The notes below the pieces were generated by a model, which was not told the origin of the DNA, did no database searches, and worked only from the letters and a program-made list of their open reading frames with translations. Shown piece by piece: positions 1 to 6,366 of a stretch of 8,689 nt of DNA (position 1 is its first letter; each line of letters opens with the position of its first letter). The translations under genes were made by a program, and so were the position numbers. Source of the DNA: Sphingomonas sp. (GTDB taxonomy: Bacteria > Pseudomonadota > Alphaproteobacteria > Sphingomonadales > Sphingomonadaceae); the NCBI GenBank assembly GCA_013822915.1, contig PNLG01000017.1, positions 1 through 8,689 of the forward strand, written 5' to 3'.

Positions 1-1803
1 AAACAGATAGCCAACCATGAACGCGGGCCAGCGCCACGAGTTTGTCTCGCGCCGGGTAACCGCAATCGTCGAAATGCACTGCGGCGCGAAAACGAACCAC
101 ATCAGAAACGCCAACGCCGTGGGCAGCGACCAGCGTTGCTGCAACGCACGGGTAATCGCCGCTTGCCCGCGCGCGTCATCGGTGCCGTCGATCGCATAGA
201 CTGTGCCAAGGGCCGCCACCGCAATCTCGCGCGCCGCCATCGCCGGGATCAGCGCAAGCGCGATGTCGCGGTCGAACCCGACCGGCTTGGTCACGACCGC
301 CAACCCATTGGCGATCCGCCCGGCGATCGAATAATCAATCGCCGACGTGCTGCTGCCTGCGGGCGGCACGGGATAGCTCAGCAATAGCCACAGCGCGACT
401 GTGGAGGCCAGGATGATCGTGCCCGCGCGCCGCAGGAAGTTATAGGTCCGGCTCCACAGCCCCAGCGCGACATCGCGCACCCGTGGCACTTGATATTTGG
501 GCATTTCCATCATGAAGCCCGATGACGCGCCCTGTGTCACCGTCCGGCGCAGGACGAGGGCTGCGACAAACGCGCCGACAATCCCGAACACATAAAGGGC
601 AAACAGCACCACCCCCTGCAAGCCGATGAACGGCACCACTTCGCGGTTGGGGATCAGCGCGCCGATGACGATTGTGTAAACCGGCAACCGCGCCGAACAC
701 GTCATCAGCGGCGCGATGAGGATCGTCGTCAGCCGGTCCTTCTCATCATCAATCGTGCGCGTCGCCATGATGCCGGGGACCGCACAGGCAAAGGACGACA
801 GCAGCGGGATAAACGCCCGCCCCGACAGCCCGGCCATCGCCATCACCCGGTCCATCAAAAACGCCGCGCGCACCATGTAGCCCGACGCTTCGAGCAACAG
901 GATGAACAGGAACAGGATCAGGATCTGCGGCAGGAACACAATCACCGCGCCCACGCCCGCAATAATCCCTTGCGTCAACAACCCGCGGAGGAACCCTGGC
1001 GGCAACGCTGCGCTGATCGCGGTGCTCAACGCGCCAAACCCTGCGTCGAGCAGGTCGGCGGGCGCCTTTGCCCAAGTGAAAACCGCCTGAAACATCACAA
1101 ACAAGATGCCGAGCAGCAATACCGTTCCCCACAGCGGGTGGAGTGCCACCGCGTCGAGCATATGCGTCAGCCGCCGGGTCGGCGTTTCGGAAACGATCGC
1201 CCGCCGGGCAATCGCGCGGGCGCGGCGCTGACGGGCGGTGATATCGGCATCGGTGCCCAAGGCGGGGGCGGCGGAGCGCGGGGCCGCGTCGTGCAGCTTG
1301 GCGGTGAGCAGGTCGCGCAACGCGTCGAGCCCGCGCTTGCGCACCGCCACCGTTTCGACCACCGGCACCCCCAGTTCGCGTGATAAGGCCGCGGGATCGA
1401 GCACCAACCCGTCGCGCTCGGCCAGATCGACCATGTTCAGCGCCACCACCACCGGCTTGCCCAGCGCGATAAGTTCGAGTGCAAAACCCAGATGATTGTC
1501 GAGGTTGGATGCATCGAGCACGATGACCAGCGCGTCGGGCGCGCGTTCGCCGCTTTGCCGCCCCAAAATGACGTCGCGGGTCACGCGCTCATCGGGGCTG
1601 CCGGGGTCGAGGCTATAGGCACCGGGCAGGTCGACCAGCTCGACGGTCGCGCTGTCCGCCAGCATCAGCTTGCCCGAGCGCCGCTCCACGGTGACGCCGG
1701 GGTAATTGCCAACCTTTTGCCGCGCCCCCGTCAGCGCGTTGAACAGCGCGCTTTTGCCGGCATTGGGATTGCCGACCAGCGCGACCAGCGGTGCTGTGGT
1801 CAT
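1..1803 (-). CDS. feoB: FeoB ferrous iron transporter (3' end beyond window)
   Basis: Inner-membrane Fe(II) permease with a cytosolic N-terminal GTPase domain. I translated 601 codons back from the ATG at 1803 with no stop before the left edge. GTPase motifs are complete: G1 GNPNAGKS (residues 11-18), G2 with NYPGVTVE (33-40), G3 DLPG (58-61) and G4 NMVD (123-126). A helical linker (about 161-215) leads to the membrane core, which carries the family blocks FLPQI (about 290-294), SGYMVRAAFLMDR (307-319), PLLSSFACAVPGIM (333-346), TCSARLPVY (369-377), FMMEMPKYQ (430-438) and, at the end, FAPQC followed by RRETNSWRWP. In relatives the last block lies about 20 residues from the C-terminus, so this is the short class of FeoB (about 620 aa) and only a short tail is missing. 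The start lies 24 nt after the feoA stop. The Shine-Dalgarno is weak, so translation may depend on feoA. No defects are visible in the motifs. Confidence 0.97.
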   Translation of the reverse strand, partial: MTTAPLVALVGNPNAGKSALFNALTGARQKVGNYPGVTVERRSGKLMLADSATVELVDLPGAYSLDPGSPDERVTRDVILGRQSGERAPDALVIVLDASNLDNHLGFALELIALGKPVVVALNMVDLAERDGLVLDPAALSRELGVPVVETVAVRKRGLDALRDLLTAKLHDAAPRSAAPALGTDADITARQRRARAIARRAIVSETPTRRLTHMLDAVALHPLWGTVLLLGILFVMFQAVFTWAKAPADLLDAGFGALSTAISAALPPGFLRGLLTQGIIAGVGAVIVFLPQILILFLFILLLEASGYMVRAAFLMDRVMAMAGLSGRAFIPLLSSFACAVPGIMATRTIDDEKDRLTTILIAPLMTCSARLPVYTIVIGALIPNREVVPFIGLQGVVLFALYVFGIVGAFVAALVLRRTVTQGASSGFMMEMPKYQVPRVRDVALGLWSRTYNFLRRAGTIILASTVALWLLLSYPVPPAGSSTSAIDYSIAGRIANGLAVVTKPVGFDRDIALALIPAMAAREIAVAALGTVYAIDGTDDARGQAAITRALQQRWSLPTALAFLMWFVFAPQCISTIAVTRRETNSWRWPAFMVGYLF

Positions 1804-1827
1804 GCGCGCATCATCATTCGGCTGGGG

Positions 1828-2088
1828 TCATTCGGCGGGCGAAAACAGGGCGACGTCGATGGCGCTCGCGACCGCGCGGCGCAAAGCGACCGTCATGCGG
1901 CCCACCCGACACGCGATTGGCCCTTTGCCCAAAGTTGCGCGGTGCAACACTTCGATGCCAACGCCCTCGCCAAAGCCGAGTTCGCGTAAGCGCCGCGCTT
2001 CGGGGTCGGCAAGCCGCGACCAGTCGATAGCGCTAATCGTTGCGGTTTGGCGCAACGACAGCTTTTCGAGGCAGATCGGACCGGGCAT
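1828..2088 (-). CDS. feoA: FeoA, SH3-like accessory protein of ferrous iron uptake
   Basis: Small cytosolic protein of 86 aa with the FeoA SH3-like beta-barrel fold, thought to assist FeoB. Recognisable parts are the N-terminal stretch LSLRQTATISAI, the central helix EARRLRELGFGEG (family pattern RL.ELGf..G..v.v), and a C-terminal strand GRMTVALRRAVASAIDV, which matches the usual end where a basic GR is followed by Ala-rich strands. The frame is open upstream to 2169 (113 aa), but I chose the ATG at 2088 because it starts at the usual FeoA N-terminus, has a GGGA run about 5 nt upstream, and leaves the palindrome at 2112-2124 outside the coding region, where an operator should be. It precedes feoB by 24 nt on the same strand, the classic feoAB order. 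No feoC is seen. Confidence 0.92.
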   Translation of the reverse strand: MPGPICLEKLSLRQTATISAIDWSRLADPEARRLRELGFGEGVGIEVLHRATLGKGPIACRVGRMTVALRRAVASAIDVALFSPAE

Positions 2089-2111
2089 GGTTTCCCAATA
2101 GCGTTTCTGCG

Positions 2112-2124
2112 ATTGATTATCAAT
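2112..2124. promoter_or_regulatory. Candidate Fur-type operator upstream of feoA
   Basis: ATTGATTATCAAT is a perfect palindrome of two 6-nt arms around one central base. It lies 23 nt upstream of the feoA ATG, in an AT-rich pocket of otherwise GC-rich DNA. Its core TGATTATCA resembles the TGATAATCA core of the classical Fur box, and feoAB operons are commonly iron-regulated. Assignment to Fur (or to an Irr/Rir-type regulator in alphaproteobacteria) is inference. The site lies in the 133-nt gap shared with the divergent sigma operon, so it could in principle affect both. I could not pick a convincing -35/-10 pair for feoA beside it. Confidence 0.45.
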
Positions 2125-2221
2125 AACCCGCAACCACTGCCCCTGCGCAAAAATTGTGGCCGACGACATCCAATTGGCGGGGTGGGTCCGTCTAAGGGGT
2201 ATCGAAACAGGAAACGGAAAA

Positions 2222-2626
2222 GTGAGCGCTGTTATGATTCAAGTTATCGATTTGTTGAGCTGGTCCATGCCCGGGGTGTTGCTGCTGATCGGTGTGATTC
2301 AGGTGCTGCGGCTTGCGCATGCGGCGCTGCTCCACCTCACCTTGCGCAAGGCGATCAGTGTGGACGCGCCGATCGCGCGCGATCTGGTCGACAAGATTGA
2401 TCAGCGGCTGGACCAGCAACGCGAACTTCCCGGGGATGATCGCAACGGGCTGGTGCTGATCGCGCTGGGGCTTGCAATTGCCGGCTTTGGCCTGATCCAG
2501 CAGGATGACACGCTCCGGTCGATGCTGGGGGCGGCGTTGTTTCCGCTGTTCGTCGGTGTCGCGTTGCTTATCCGCCGCTGGCTTGTCCAGCGCGCGATCG
2601 CCAGCGAAATTGCGACGGGTGAATGA
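2222..2626 (+). CDS. DUF6249-type small membrane protein, first gene of the ECF sigma operon
   Basis: About 134 aa. Helix 1 (residues 10-30) is followed by a basic/polar segment (LRKAISVDAPIARDLVDKID, 41-60), a charged linker with DDRNG (72-76), and two more hydrophobic helices (77-93 and about 101-117) ending RRWLVQR. This order, membrane helix, amphipathic 'R.AI....PI...L.D.I' segment, then 'D.R.GLVLIALGLAI' and a last helix, matches the DUF6249 proteins often encoded beside ECF sigma factors; molecular function is unknown. I prefer the GTG at 2222 because AGGAAA (2209-2214) sits at a workable distance. The ATG at 2234 (130 aa) is the alternative, with poorer ribosome-binding context. Its stop overlaps the sigma factor start by 8 nt, so the two are probably translationally coupled. 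A role in sensing or holding the sigma factor at the membrane is inference. Confidence 0.78.
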   Translation: MSAVMIQVIDLLSWSMPGVLLLIGVIQVLRLAHAALLHLTLRKAISVDAPIARDLVDKIDQRLDQQRELPGDDRNGLVLIALGLAIAGFGLIQQDDTLRSMLGAALFPLFVGVALLIRRWLVQRAIASEIATGE

Positions 2627-3158
2627 AGACGACTTCGCCCTTAACCAGCGCGCGGCATCCGGCGACCGCCGCGCCTTTACGGTGCTGGTCGGGCGGCATG
2701 AGGCGCGGCTTCGCGGCTTTCTTGCCCGGGTCGCGGGCGCCGATGCGGCGGATGATCTGGCGCAAGAGGCTTTTTTGCGGGCATGGCGCAACGCCGCGCG
2801 GTTTCGCGGCGACGGCAGCTATCGCGGCTGGTTGTTTTCGATCGGCTGGCGGGTGTTCATCGATGCGACGCGACGGGGCCGGATGGACCGCGCAACCGCT
2901 ACGCCCTGGATGCCAGCCGCTGACCTGGTCGTTCCCGCCGACGGCGATGCTCGGGTGGACGCGGCCCGGCTGCTCGCCGCCCTCGACCCCCTTGAACGGG
3001 CGTGCGTCATTCTGTGCCATGGTCAGGGCTGGTCGCACCGTGAGGCAGCGGCGATCCTTGCCATGCCGCTCGGCTCGCTCAAGTCACGGCTGGCGCGCGC
3101 GGTGCGACGGTGCGACGCCATGCTGAACAATCCGCCGGGGGAGGCGACCCATGGATGA
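2619..3158 (+). CDS. ECF-type RNA polymerase sigma factor
   Basis: Group 4 (ECF) sigma factor of 179 aa, a usual length. Region 2 spans about residues 13-87: SGDRRAFTVLVGRHEARL (2.1), DAADDLAQEAFLRAW (2.2, core RNA polymerase contact), then FRGDGSYRGWLFSIGWRVFID (2.3/2.4, promoter melting and -10 reading). A variable linker (88-113) leads to region 4 (114-168) with LLAALDPLERACVIL and the helix-turn-helix GWSHREAAAILAMPLGSLKSRLARA, which should read the -35 element. There is no extra C-terminal domain. The GTG at 2619 was chosen because it overlaps the upstream gene by 8 nt and starts the protein just before region 2; the frame is open further upstream but that stretch is antisense-like filler. 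It is sandwiched between two membrane protein genes, which suggests membrane-linked control. Target genes cannot be told from this window. Confidence 0.95.
   Translation: MNEDDFALNQRAASGDRRAFTVLVGRHEARLRGFLARVAGADAADDLAQEAFLRAWRNAARFRGDGSYRGWLFSIGWRVFIDATRRGRMDRATATPWMPAADLVVPADGDARVDAARLLAALDPLERACVILCHGQGWSHREAAAILAMPLGSLKSRLARAVRRCDAMLNNPPGEATHG
3140..3144 (+). promoter_or_regulatory. Strong Shine-Dalgarno for the small membrane protein gene
   Basis: GGAGG, within a longer GGGGGAGG run, lies 6 nt before the ATG at 3151 and inside the 3' end of the sigma factor gene. It fixes the start at 3151 and implies efficient independent initiation in addition to coupling through the overlap. Confidence 0.7.
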
Positions 3159-3459
3159 GCCCGAGGTGATTTTGGCGGCGCTGTTTTGCGACACGCCGCG
3201 CCCCCCCGACGCGCAGTTCGTGGCGCAGGTTGATGCGCTGGTGCAGCTCGATCAGGCCTTTGCGCTGCGGCGGCGTCGCGCTTGGCGGCGCTTTGCGAGC
3301 GATATTGTGGTGGCGGGCGCAATGGCCCTGCCTGCGCTCGGCTTGAGCTTGGGGTCGGCGGCGGGGCTGATCGGCACCGATCATGTCGCGCTGATCGCCT
3401 GCGCAATAATGATCGCGCTGGCGGGCTGGGCGGCGACGAACCGCTGGGCAAGCGTGTAG
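3151..3459 (+). CDS. Small two-helix membrane protein, candidate regulator of the ECF sigma factor
   Basis: 102 aa, not assigned to a named family. The N-terminal half is cytosol-like: an acidic start (MDEPEVILAALF), a short 'CDTPRPPDAQFVAQVDALV' stretch, and a very basic patch RRRRAWRRF (40-48). Two hydrophobic segments follow (about 51-73 and 77-95), then a short polar end. Third position behind an ECF sigma gene, an 8-nt overlap with it and the membrane helices make an anti-sigma-like or accessory role plausible, but the HxxxCxxC zinc motif of ZAS anti-sigma factors is absent and there is no periplasmic sensor domain. Its stop is 3 nt from the stop of the convergent COQ9 gene. Existence of the gene is well supported by ribosome-binding site, overlap and codon use; the function is inference. 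Confidence 0.8.
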   Translation: MDEPEVILAALFCDTPRPPDAQFVAQVDALVQLDQAFALRRRRAWRRFASDIVVAGAMALPALGLSLGSAAGLIGTDHVALIACAIMIALAGWAATNRWASV

Positions 3460-3462
3460 CGG

Positions 3463-4140
3463 TCAGACGACCGGATAGCGCAGCCGCCCGATCAGGCGCG
3501 ACAGGCTGGGCAGGTTTTCGGTGCGGGCGATAAACCCGGCCTTCGCCTTTTCAAAGCGCATGATCCCGTCGATCCGCCGCGCCAGGAACGCGCGGGTGTC
3601 GGCAAAATCCTCGCTCTCGTCGTTCACGAAACAGGTGATGGTCGCGGCATAAACCCCACCCAGGATCGCGCGCTTGGTATAATGGTTATAATCGGTCGCG
3701 GTGTCGCCCGCCTGCCGCCACATCAGGTCGACGCTGCGCCAGCCAAGCCGGGCGGCGTGCGGCAAATTCTGCGGCATCGCCAGCACCGCCTGTGCGCGGC
3801 GCAGCGCATCGCGACGGCTGGCCAGTTCGCCAAGCCGCGCCTCCACCTGCCGGGCGATCCGCGCGCGAATCTTGTCCTGCGCCAGTGTCTCTCTGGGCAG
3901 CGCGGCCACCATCACCCGGTCGACATGCGCGAACCACGCGTCGATCATCGCGACTGGCCCCTCGGCAAAGGCCAGTGTTGCAATATCGGTATCGACCCCG
4001 GCCCGCGCCGCAACGAGCGCGAGCGCTTGCCTGCCCCATCCGTCAAAGCCTGCATTCTCGGCGATCAGCGGCGCAAGGCCGGCGCGAATTTCGTCTAGCG
4101 TTGCGTCCGCGGGGATGGGAGCGGGAGTCGGATCGGTCAT
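3463..4140 (-). CDS. COQ9 family protein, ubiquinone biosynthesis
   Basis: 225 aa. COQ9 is a lipid-binding accessory protein of ubiquinone synthesis that supports the COQ7 hydroxylation step in mitochondria; alphaproteobacteria keep homologues. The family signature is clear at residues 133-164: GWRSVDLMWRQAGD, then DYNHYTKRAILGGVY, followed by the D.S.D...T..FL.RRIDGIM pattern (174-194). The N-terminal part (about 14-75) has a TetR-like helical fold pattern (GFDGWGRQALALVAARAGV) with no reason to expect DNA binding in this family. It is the second gene of a pair with the EamA transporter, whose stop lies 10 nt upstream, so both are probably on one transcript. The region before the ATG has only a weak purine run. 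It converges on the sigma operon with almost no space for a terminator. Confidence 0.92.
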   Translation of the reverse strand: MTDPTPAPIPADATLDEIRAGLAPLIAENAGFDGWGRQALALVAARAGVDTDIATLAFAEGPVAMIDAWFAHVDRVMVAALPRETLAQDKIRARIARQVEARLGELASRRDALRRAQAVLAMPQNLPHAARLGWRSVDLMWRQAGDTATDYNHYTKRAILGGVYAATITCFVNDESEDFADTRAFLARRIDGIMRFEKAKAGFIARTENLPSLSRLIGRLRYPVV

Positions 4141-4150
4141 ACGCCCGTCT

Positions 4151-5032
4151 TTAGCGCTCGCGCCGCACCAGCACCAGCGCGACCGCGACCAGCGCCACCC
4201 CGATTAGATCAGGGAGCCCCAGCCGCTCATCATACACGATCCAGCCGACGCTTGCCGCAACCACCGGCTGCACCAGCAGTGCAATGCCGACGACCAGCGG
4301 CGACAGTCGGCCAAGCGCATAGATCATCAATCCTTGGCCAAATACCTGGCTTGCCAGCGCGAGCCCGATCAGCGGCCCCCAATGCGTCGGCACAATCCGC
4401 TCGCCCAGGGCGATCGCGAATAGCAACAGCGGCGCGACACTGGCGATCGTCGACAGCGCGAGCGCAGGCAGCGGCGGCGTGGTGCTGCGCGCGCGCGCCA
4501 TGAAGATGAAATAGAGCGTGTAGAGGACGCCTGCGAGCAGGCAGAGCAAATCGCCGCCCAAATGGCGCGGATCAACCTGATATGACCGCCCCATCAACAG
4601 CACCGCCCCCGCCGTCGCGAGCGCAAGCGCCACGCCCTGGATCCGGCTGGGGAGCGTGCGCGCGGCGACAAAGCCATAGATCGGAAAGATCAGCGTCGCC
4701 GAATTGCCAAACAACGTCGCATTGGCGAGCGTCGTTTGCAGGATTCCCAGATGCCAGCTCGCCAGGTCGGCGGCGAAACAGACACCCGCCAGCGCCAGCG
4801 TCCCCCACAGCCCGCGCGCCAGCCCCGTCGGCCGCCACCCCGTCGCCAGCGCCATCGCGATCAGCAGGGGTGCTGCCAGTGTGATCCGCCAGAAAGCAGA
4901 GGCGACCGGCCCGGTATCGGCCAGCCGGACAAACCACGGGCCAAAGGCAAGCGCGATGTTCGCCAATAGCACCGCGATATAGGCGCGGGTTGGTGCGCCG
5001 GGCGGGGAGGCAGCGGGGGAAGTGACTTTCAT
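4151..5032 (-). CDS. EamA/DMT superfamily transporter
   Basis: 293 aa inner-membrane protein of the drug/metabolite transporter superfamily. After a short polar N-terminus (about 1-16, Pro/Ala-rich) I count about ten hydrophobic segments in two EamA repeats. The first half holds ALAFGPWFVRLADTGPVASAFWR-like residues (28-50), typical of the first helices where family members have 'P...' and 'FWR' near helix 2. The second half ends with the usual QPVVAASVGWIVYDERLG (about 255-272) and a last helix LIGVALVAVALVLVRR, where the family places an E-x-L-G turn before helix 10. Substrate cannot be predicted; relatives export amino acids, metabolites or drugs. The ATG at 5032 has a weak ribosome-binding site. 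It heads the unit with COQ9 and is divergent from the ene-reductase gene across about 120 nt. Confidence 0.9.
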   Translation of the reverse strand: MKVTSPAASPPGAPTRAYIAVLLANIALAFGPWFVRLADTGPVASAFWRITLAAPLLIAMALATGWRPTGLARGLWGTLALAGVCFAADLASWHLGILQTTLANATLFGNSATLIFPIYGFVAARTLPSRIQGVALALATAGAVLLMGRSYQVDPRHLGGDLLCLLAGVLYTLYFIFMARARSTTPPLPALALSTIASVAPLLLFAIALGERIVPTHWGPLIGLALASQVFGQGLMIYALGRLSPLVVGIALLVQPVVAASVGWIVYDERLGLPDLIGVALVAVALVLVRRER

Positions 5033-5153
5033 GCGCGGTTTGCGGTGCTCTAGTTTTTCTTGGGGCTTGCGGGCGGTGCGGATACGGCTTTAACGCGCTA
5101 CATGGGCGGCGTCGTCTGCCAATGCCTGGCCCTGAGTTATAAAGGAAGTGTCG
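5033..5153. other. Divergent intergenic region between EamA and ene-reductase genes
   Basis: About 120 nt that must hold promoters for both directions. On the plus strand there is TTGCGG followed by TTAACG at 17 nt, a weak sigma-70-like pair, and no clear palindrome that would suggest a TetR- or LysR-type operator. No small gene with good start context is seen. Confidence 0.4.
5141..5147 (+). promoter_or_regulatory. Shine-Dalgarno that decides the ene-reductase start
   Basis: AAAGGAA, with AGGA at 5143-5146, is 7 nt before the ATG at 5154. It directly abuts the in-frame GTG at 5148, which is too close to be used. The start is therefore the ATG at 5154, two residues shorter than the GTG version. 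Confidence 0.65.
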
Positions 5154-6245
5154 ATGCCAAACTTGTTTGATCCGATTCAGCTAGGCGCGGTTGCTGCCGC
5201 CAATCGCGTGCTCATGGCACCGTTGACGCGTGGCCGGGCAACAAAGGAGCATGTCCCGACGCCGATCATGGCGGATTATTATGCGCAGCGCGCGACCGCT
5301 GGCCTCATCATTTCCGAAGCGACCGGCATCAGCCGCGAAGGGCTGGGCTGGCCATTTGCGCCGGGCCTGTGGAGCGACGAGCAGGCGCAAGCGTGGGCGC
5401 CGGTGACGGCCGCGGTTCATGCGGCGGGCGGCAAGATTTTCGCGCAGATCTGGCACATGGGCCGGGTGGTTCATTCAAGCTATAATGAGGGTGCCGCGCC
5501 CGTCTCGGCGTCCGCGACCACTGCGCCGGGCAAGGCGCACACCTATGTCGGGCGCCAACCCTACGACACCGCGCGCCCGCTCGACATCGCCGAAATCCCG
5601 CGCCTGCTCGACGATTATGCGCGTGCCGCCCGCAACGCGATCGCCGCCGGGTTCGACGGGGTGCAGATTCACGCGGCCAATGGCTATCTGATCGACCAGT
5701 TTTTGCGCGATGGCAGCAACCATCGTAGCGACGCCTATGGCGGTGCACCCGAAAACCGCATCCGACTGCTGCGCGAAGTAACCGAGCGCGTCGCCTCGGT
5801 CGCAGGCGCGGATCGCACGGCCGTTCGCCTCTCGCCCAATGGCGATTCGCAAGGGGTGGACGACAGCGATGCACCCGCCGTGTTCGTGCCCGCCGCGCGC
5901 GCGCTGAGTGAAATCGGCATTGCGTTCCTCGAACTGCGCGAGCCCGGGCCAGAGGGGACGTTCGGGCGCACCGATGTGCCGCGGCAATCGCCCGCGATCC
6001 GCGACGCGTTCCGCAATCCGCTGGTGCTCAATTCCGATTATGTGAGCGCTGAACAGGCGCAGGCGGCGCTTGATTCAGGGGTGGCGGATGCGATTTCCTT
6101 TGGCCGCACCTTCCTGGCCAATCCCGATCTGCCGGCCCGGTTGAAAGCGGGCGCGCCGCTCAACGCCGACGTCATGGCGACCTGGTATTCGCAAGGGGCC
6201 GAAGGTTATACGGATTATCCCGTGCTGGAAGCGGCCGCGGCGTAA
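5154..6245 (+). CDS. Old yellow enzyme family alkene reductase (NemA-like)
   Basis: 363 aa FMN-dependent flavoprotein of the old yellow enzyme family, with a TIM-barrel fold. Members reduce activated C=C bonds with NAD(P)H, and some reduce N-ethylmaleimide, nitrate esters or nitroaromatics. Key residues are present: Thr25 in PLTRGRA (flavin tuning), QIWHMGR (98-104), the substrate-anchoring His173/Asn176 with Tyr178 as proton donor in IHAANGYLIDQF, the downstream HRSDAYGG block, Arg225 in VRLSPNG, and the phosphate-binding end AISFGRTFLANPDLPARL (313-330). Length is normal for the NemA/OYE classical subgroup. No cysteine clusters or extra FAD/4Fe-4S domain are seen, so it is not the 2,4-dienoyl-CoA reductase type. 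The gene stands alone on this strand; the repeat after it and the convergent P450 separate it from the rest. The exact substrate cannot be told. Confidence 0.94.
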   Translation: MPNLFDPIQLGAVAAANRVLMAPLTRGRATKEHVPTPIMADYYAQRATAGLIISEATGISREGLGWPFAPGLWSDEQAQAWAPVTAAVHAAGGKIFAQIWHMGRVVHSSYNEGAAPVSASATTAPGKAHTYVGRQPYDTARPLDIAEIPRLLDDYARAARNAIAAGFDGVQIHAANGYLIDQFLRDGSNHRSDAYGGAPENRIRLLREVTERVASVAGADRTAVRLSPNGDSQGVDDSDAPAVFVPAARALSEIGIAFLELREPGPEGTFGRTDVPRQSPAIRDAFRNPLVLNSDYVSAEQAQAALDSGVADAISFGRTFLANPDLPARLKAGAPLNADVMATWYSQGAEGYTDYPVLEAAAA

Positions 6246-6256
6246 GAGATCATTGT

Positions 6257-6351
6257 CGCGCAGAGGCGCAGAGATCGCAGAGAAGCAAGAAGGCTGCTTT
6301 GTGTCCTCCCCGTCTCTGCGCGAACCAATTCTATCGCGCGTCGCGCCTCTG
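6257..6351. repeat. Noncoding inverted and tandem CGCAGAG repeat between convergent genes
   Basis: CGCAGAG occurs three times in tandem (6259-6265, 6267-6273, 6276-6282). The reverse complement occurs in TCTCTGCGCG (6313-6322) and in GCGCCTCTG (6343-6351). These can pair: 6266-6274 with 6313-6321 (9 bp), or 6257-6265 with 6314-6322 (9 bp), and 6261-6269 with 6343-6351 (9 bp); some pairings exclude each other. A small inner stem AAGCA/TGCTT (6283-6287, 6295-6299) lies in the loop. It fills the 121-nt gap between two stop codons, so a bidirectional termination role is possible, but no clean U-tract follows. CGCAGAG-type repeats are known as dispersed intergenic repeats in many bacteria. Confidence 0.7.
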
Positions 6352-6366
6352 GGGGATCGATTCCTC

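Noticed and set aside
902..1495. Plus-strand open frames opposite feoB
   Set aside because: They are Arg/Pro/Gly-rich frames antisense to clearly conserved FeoB motifs and have no ribosome-binding context; artefacts of high GC.
2165..2221. ECF-type (GGAAC...GTT) autoregulatory promoter before the DUF6249-type gene
   Set aside because: GGAAAC occurs at 2210-2215, but the matching downstream element would fall inside or after the start codon region; spacing does not fit.
2192..3038. Long minus-strand frames opposite the sigma operon
   Set aside because: Sigma factor regions 2 and 4 are unmistakable on the plus strand; the opposite frames show no recognisable motifs.
3460..3473. Short hairpin CGGTC-AGAC-GACCG at the convergent sigma operon/COQ9 stops
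   Set aside because: Only a 5-bp stem, with no T-rich tail in either direction and part of the COQ9 coding end; too weak to call a terminator.
5329..6031. Minus-strand open frames opposite the ene-reductase
   Set aside because: Antisense to conserved OYE blocks, with low-complexity Arg/Ala-rich composition and no family resemblance.
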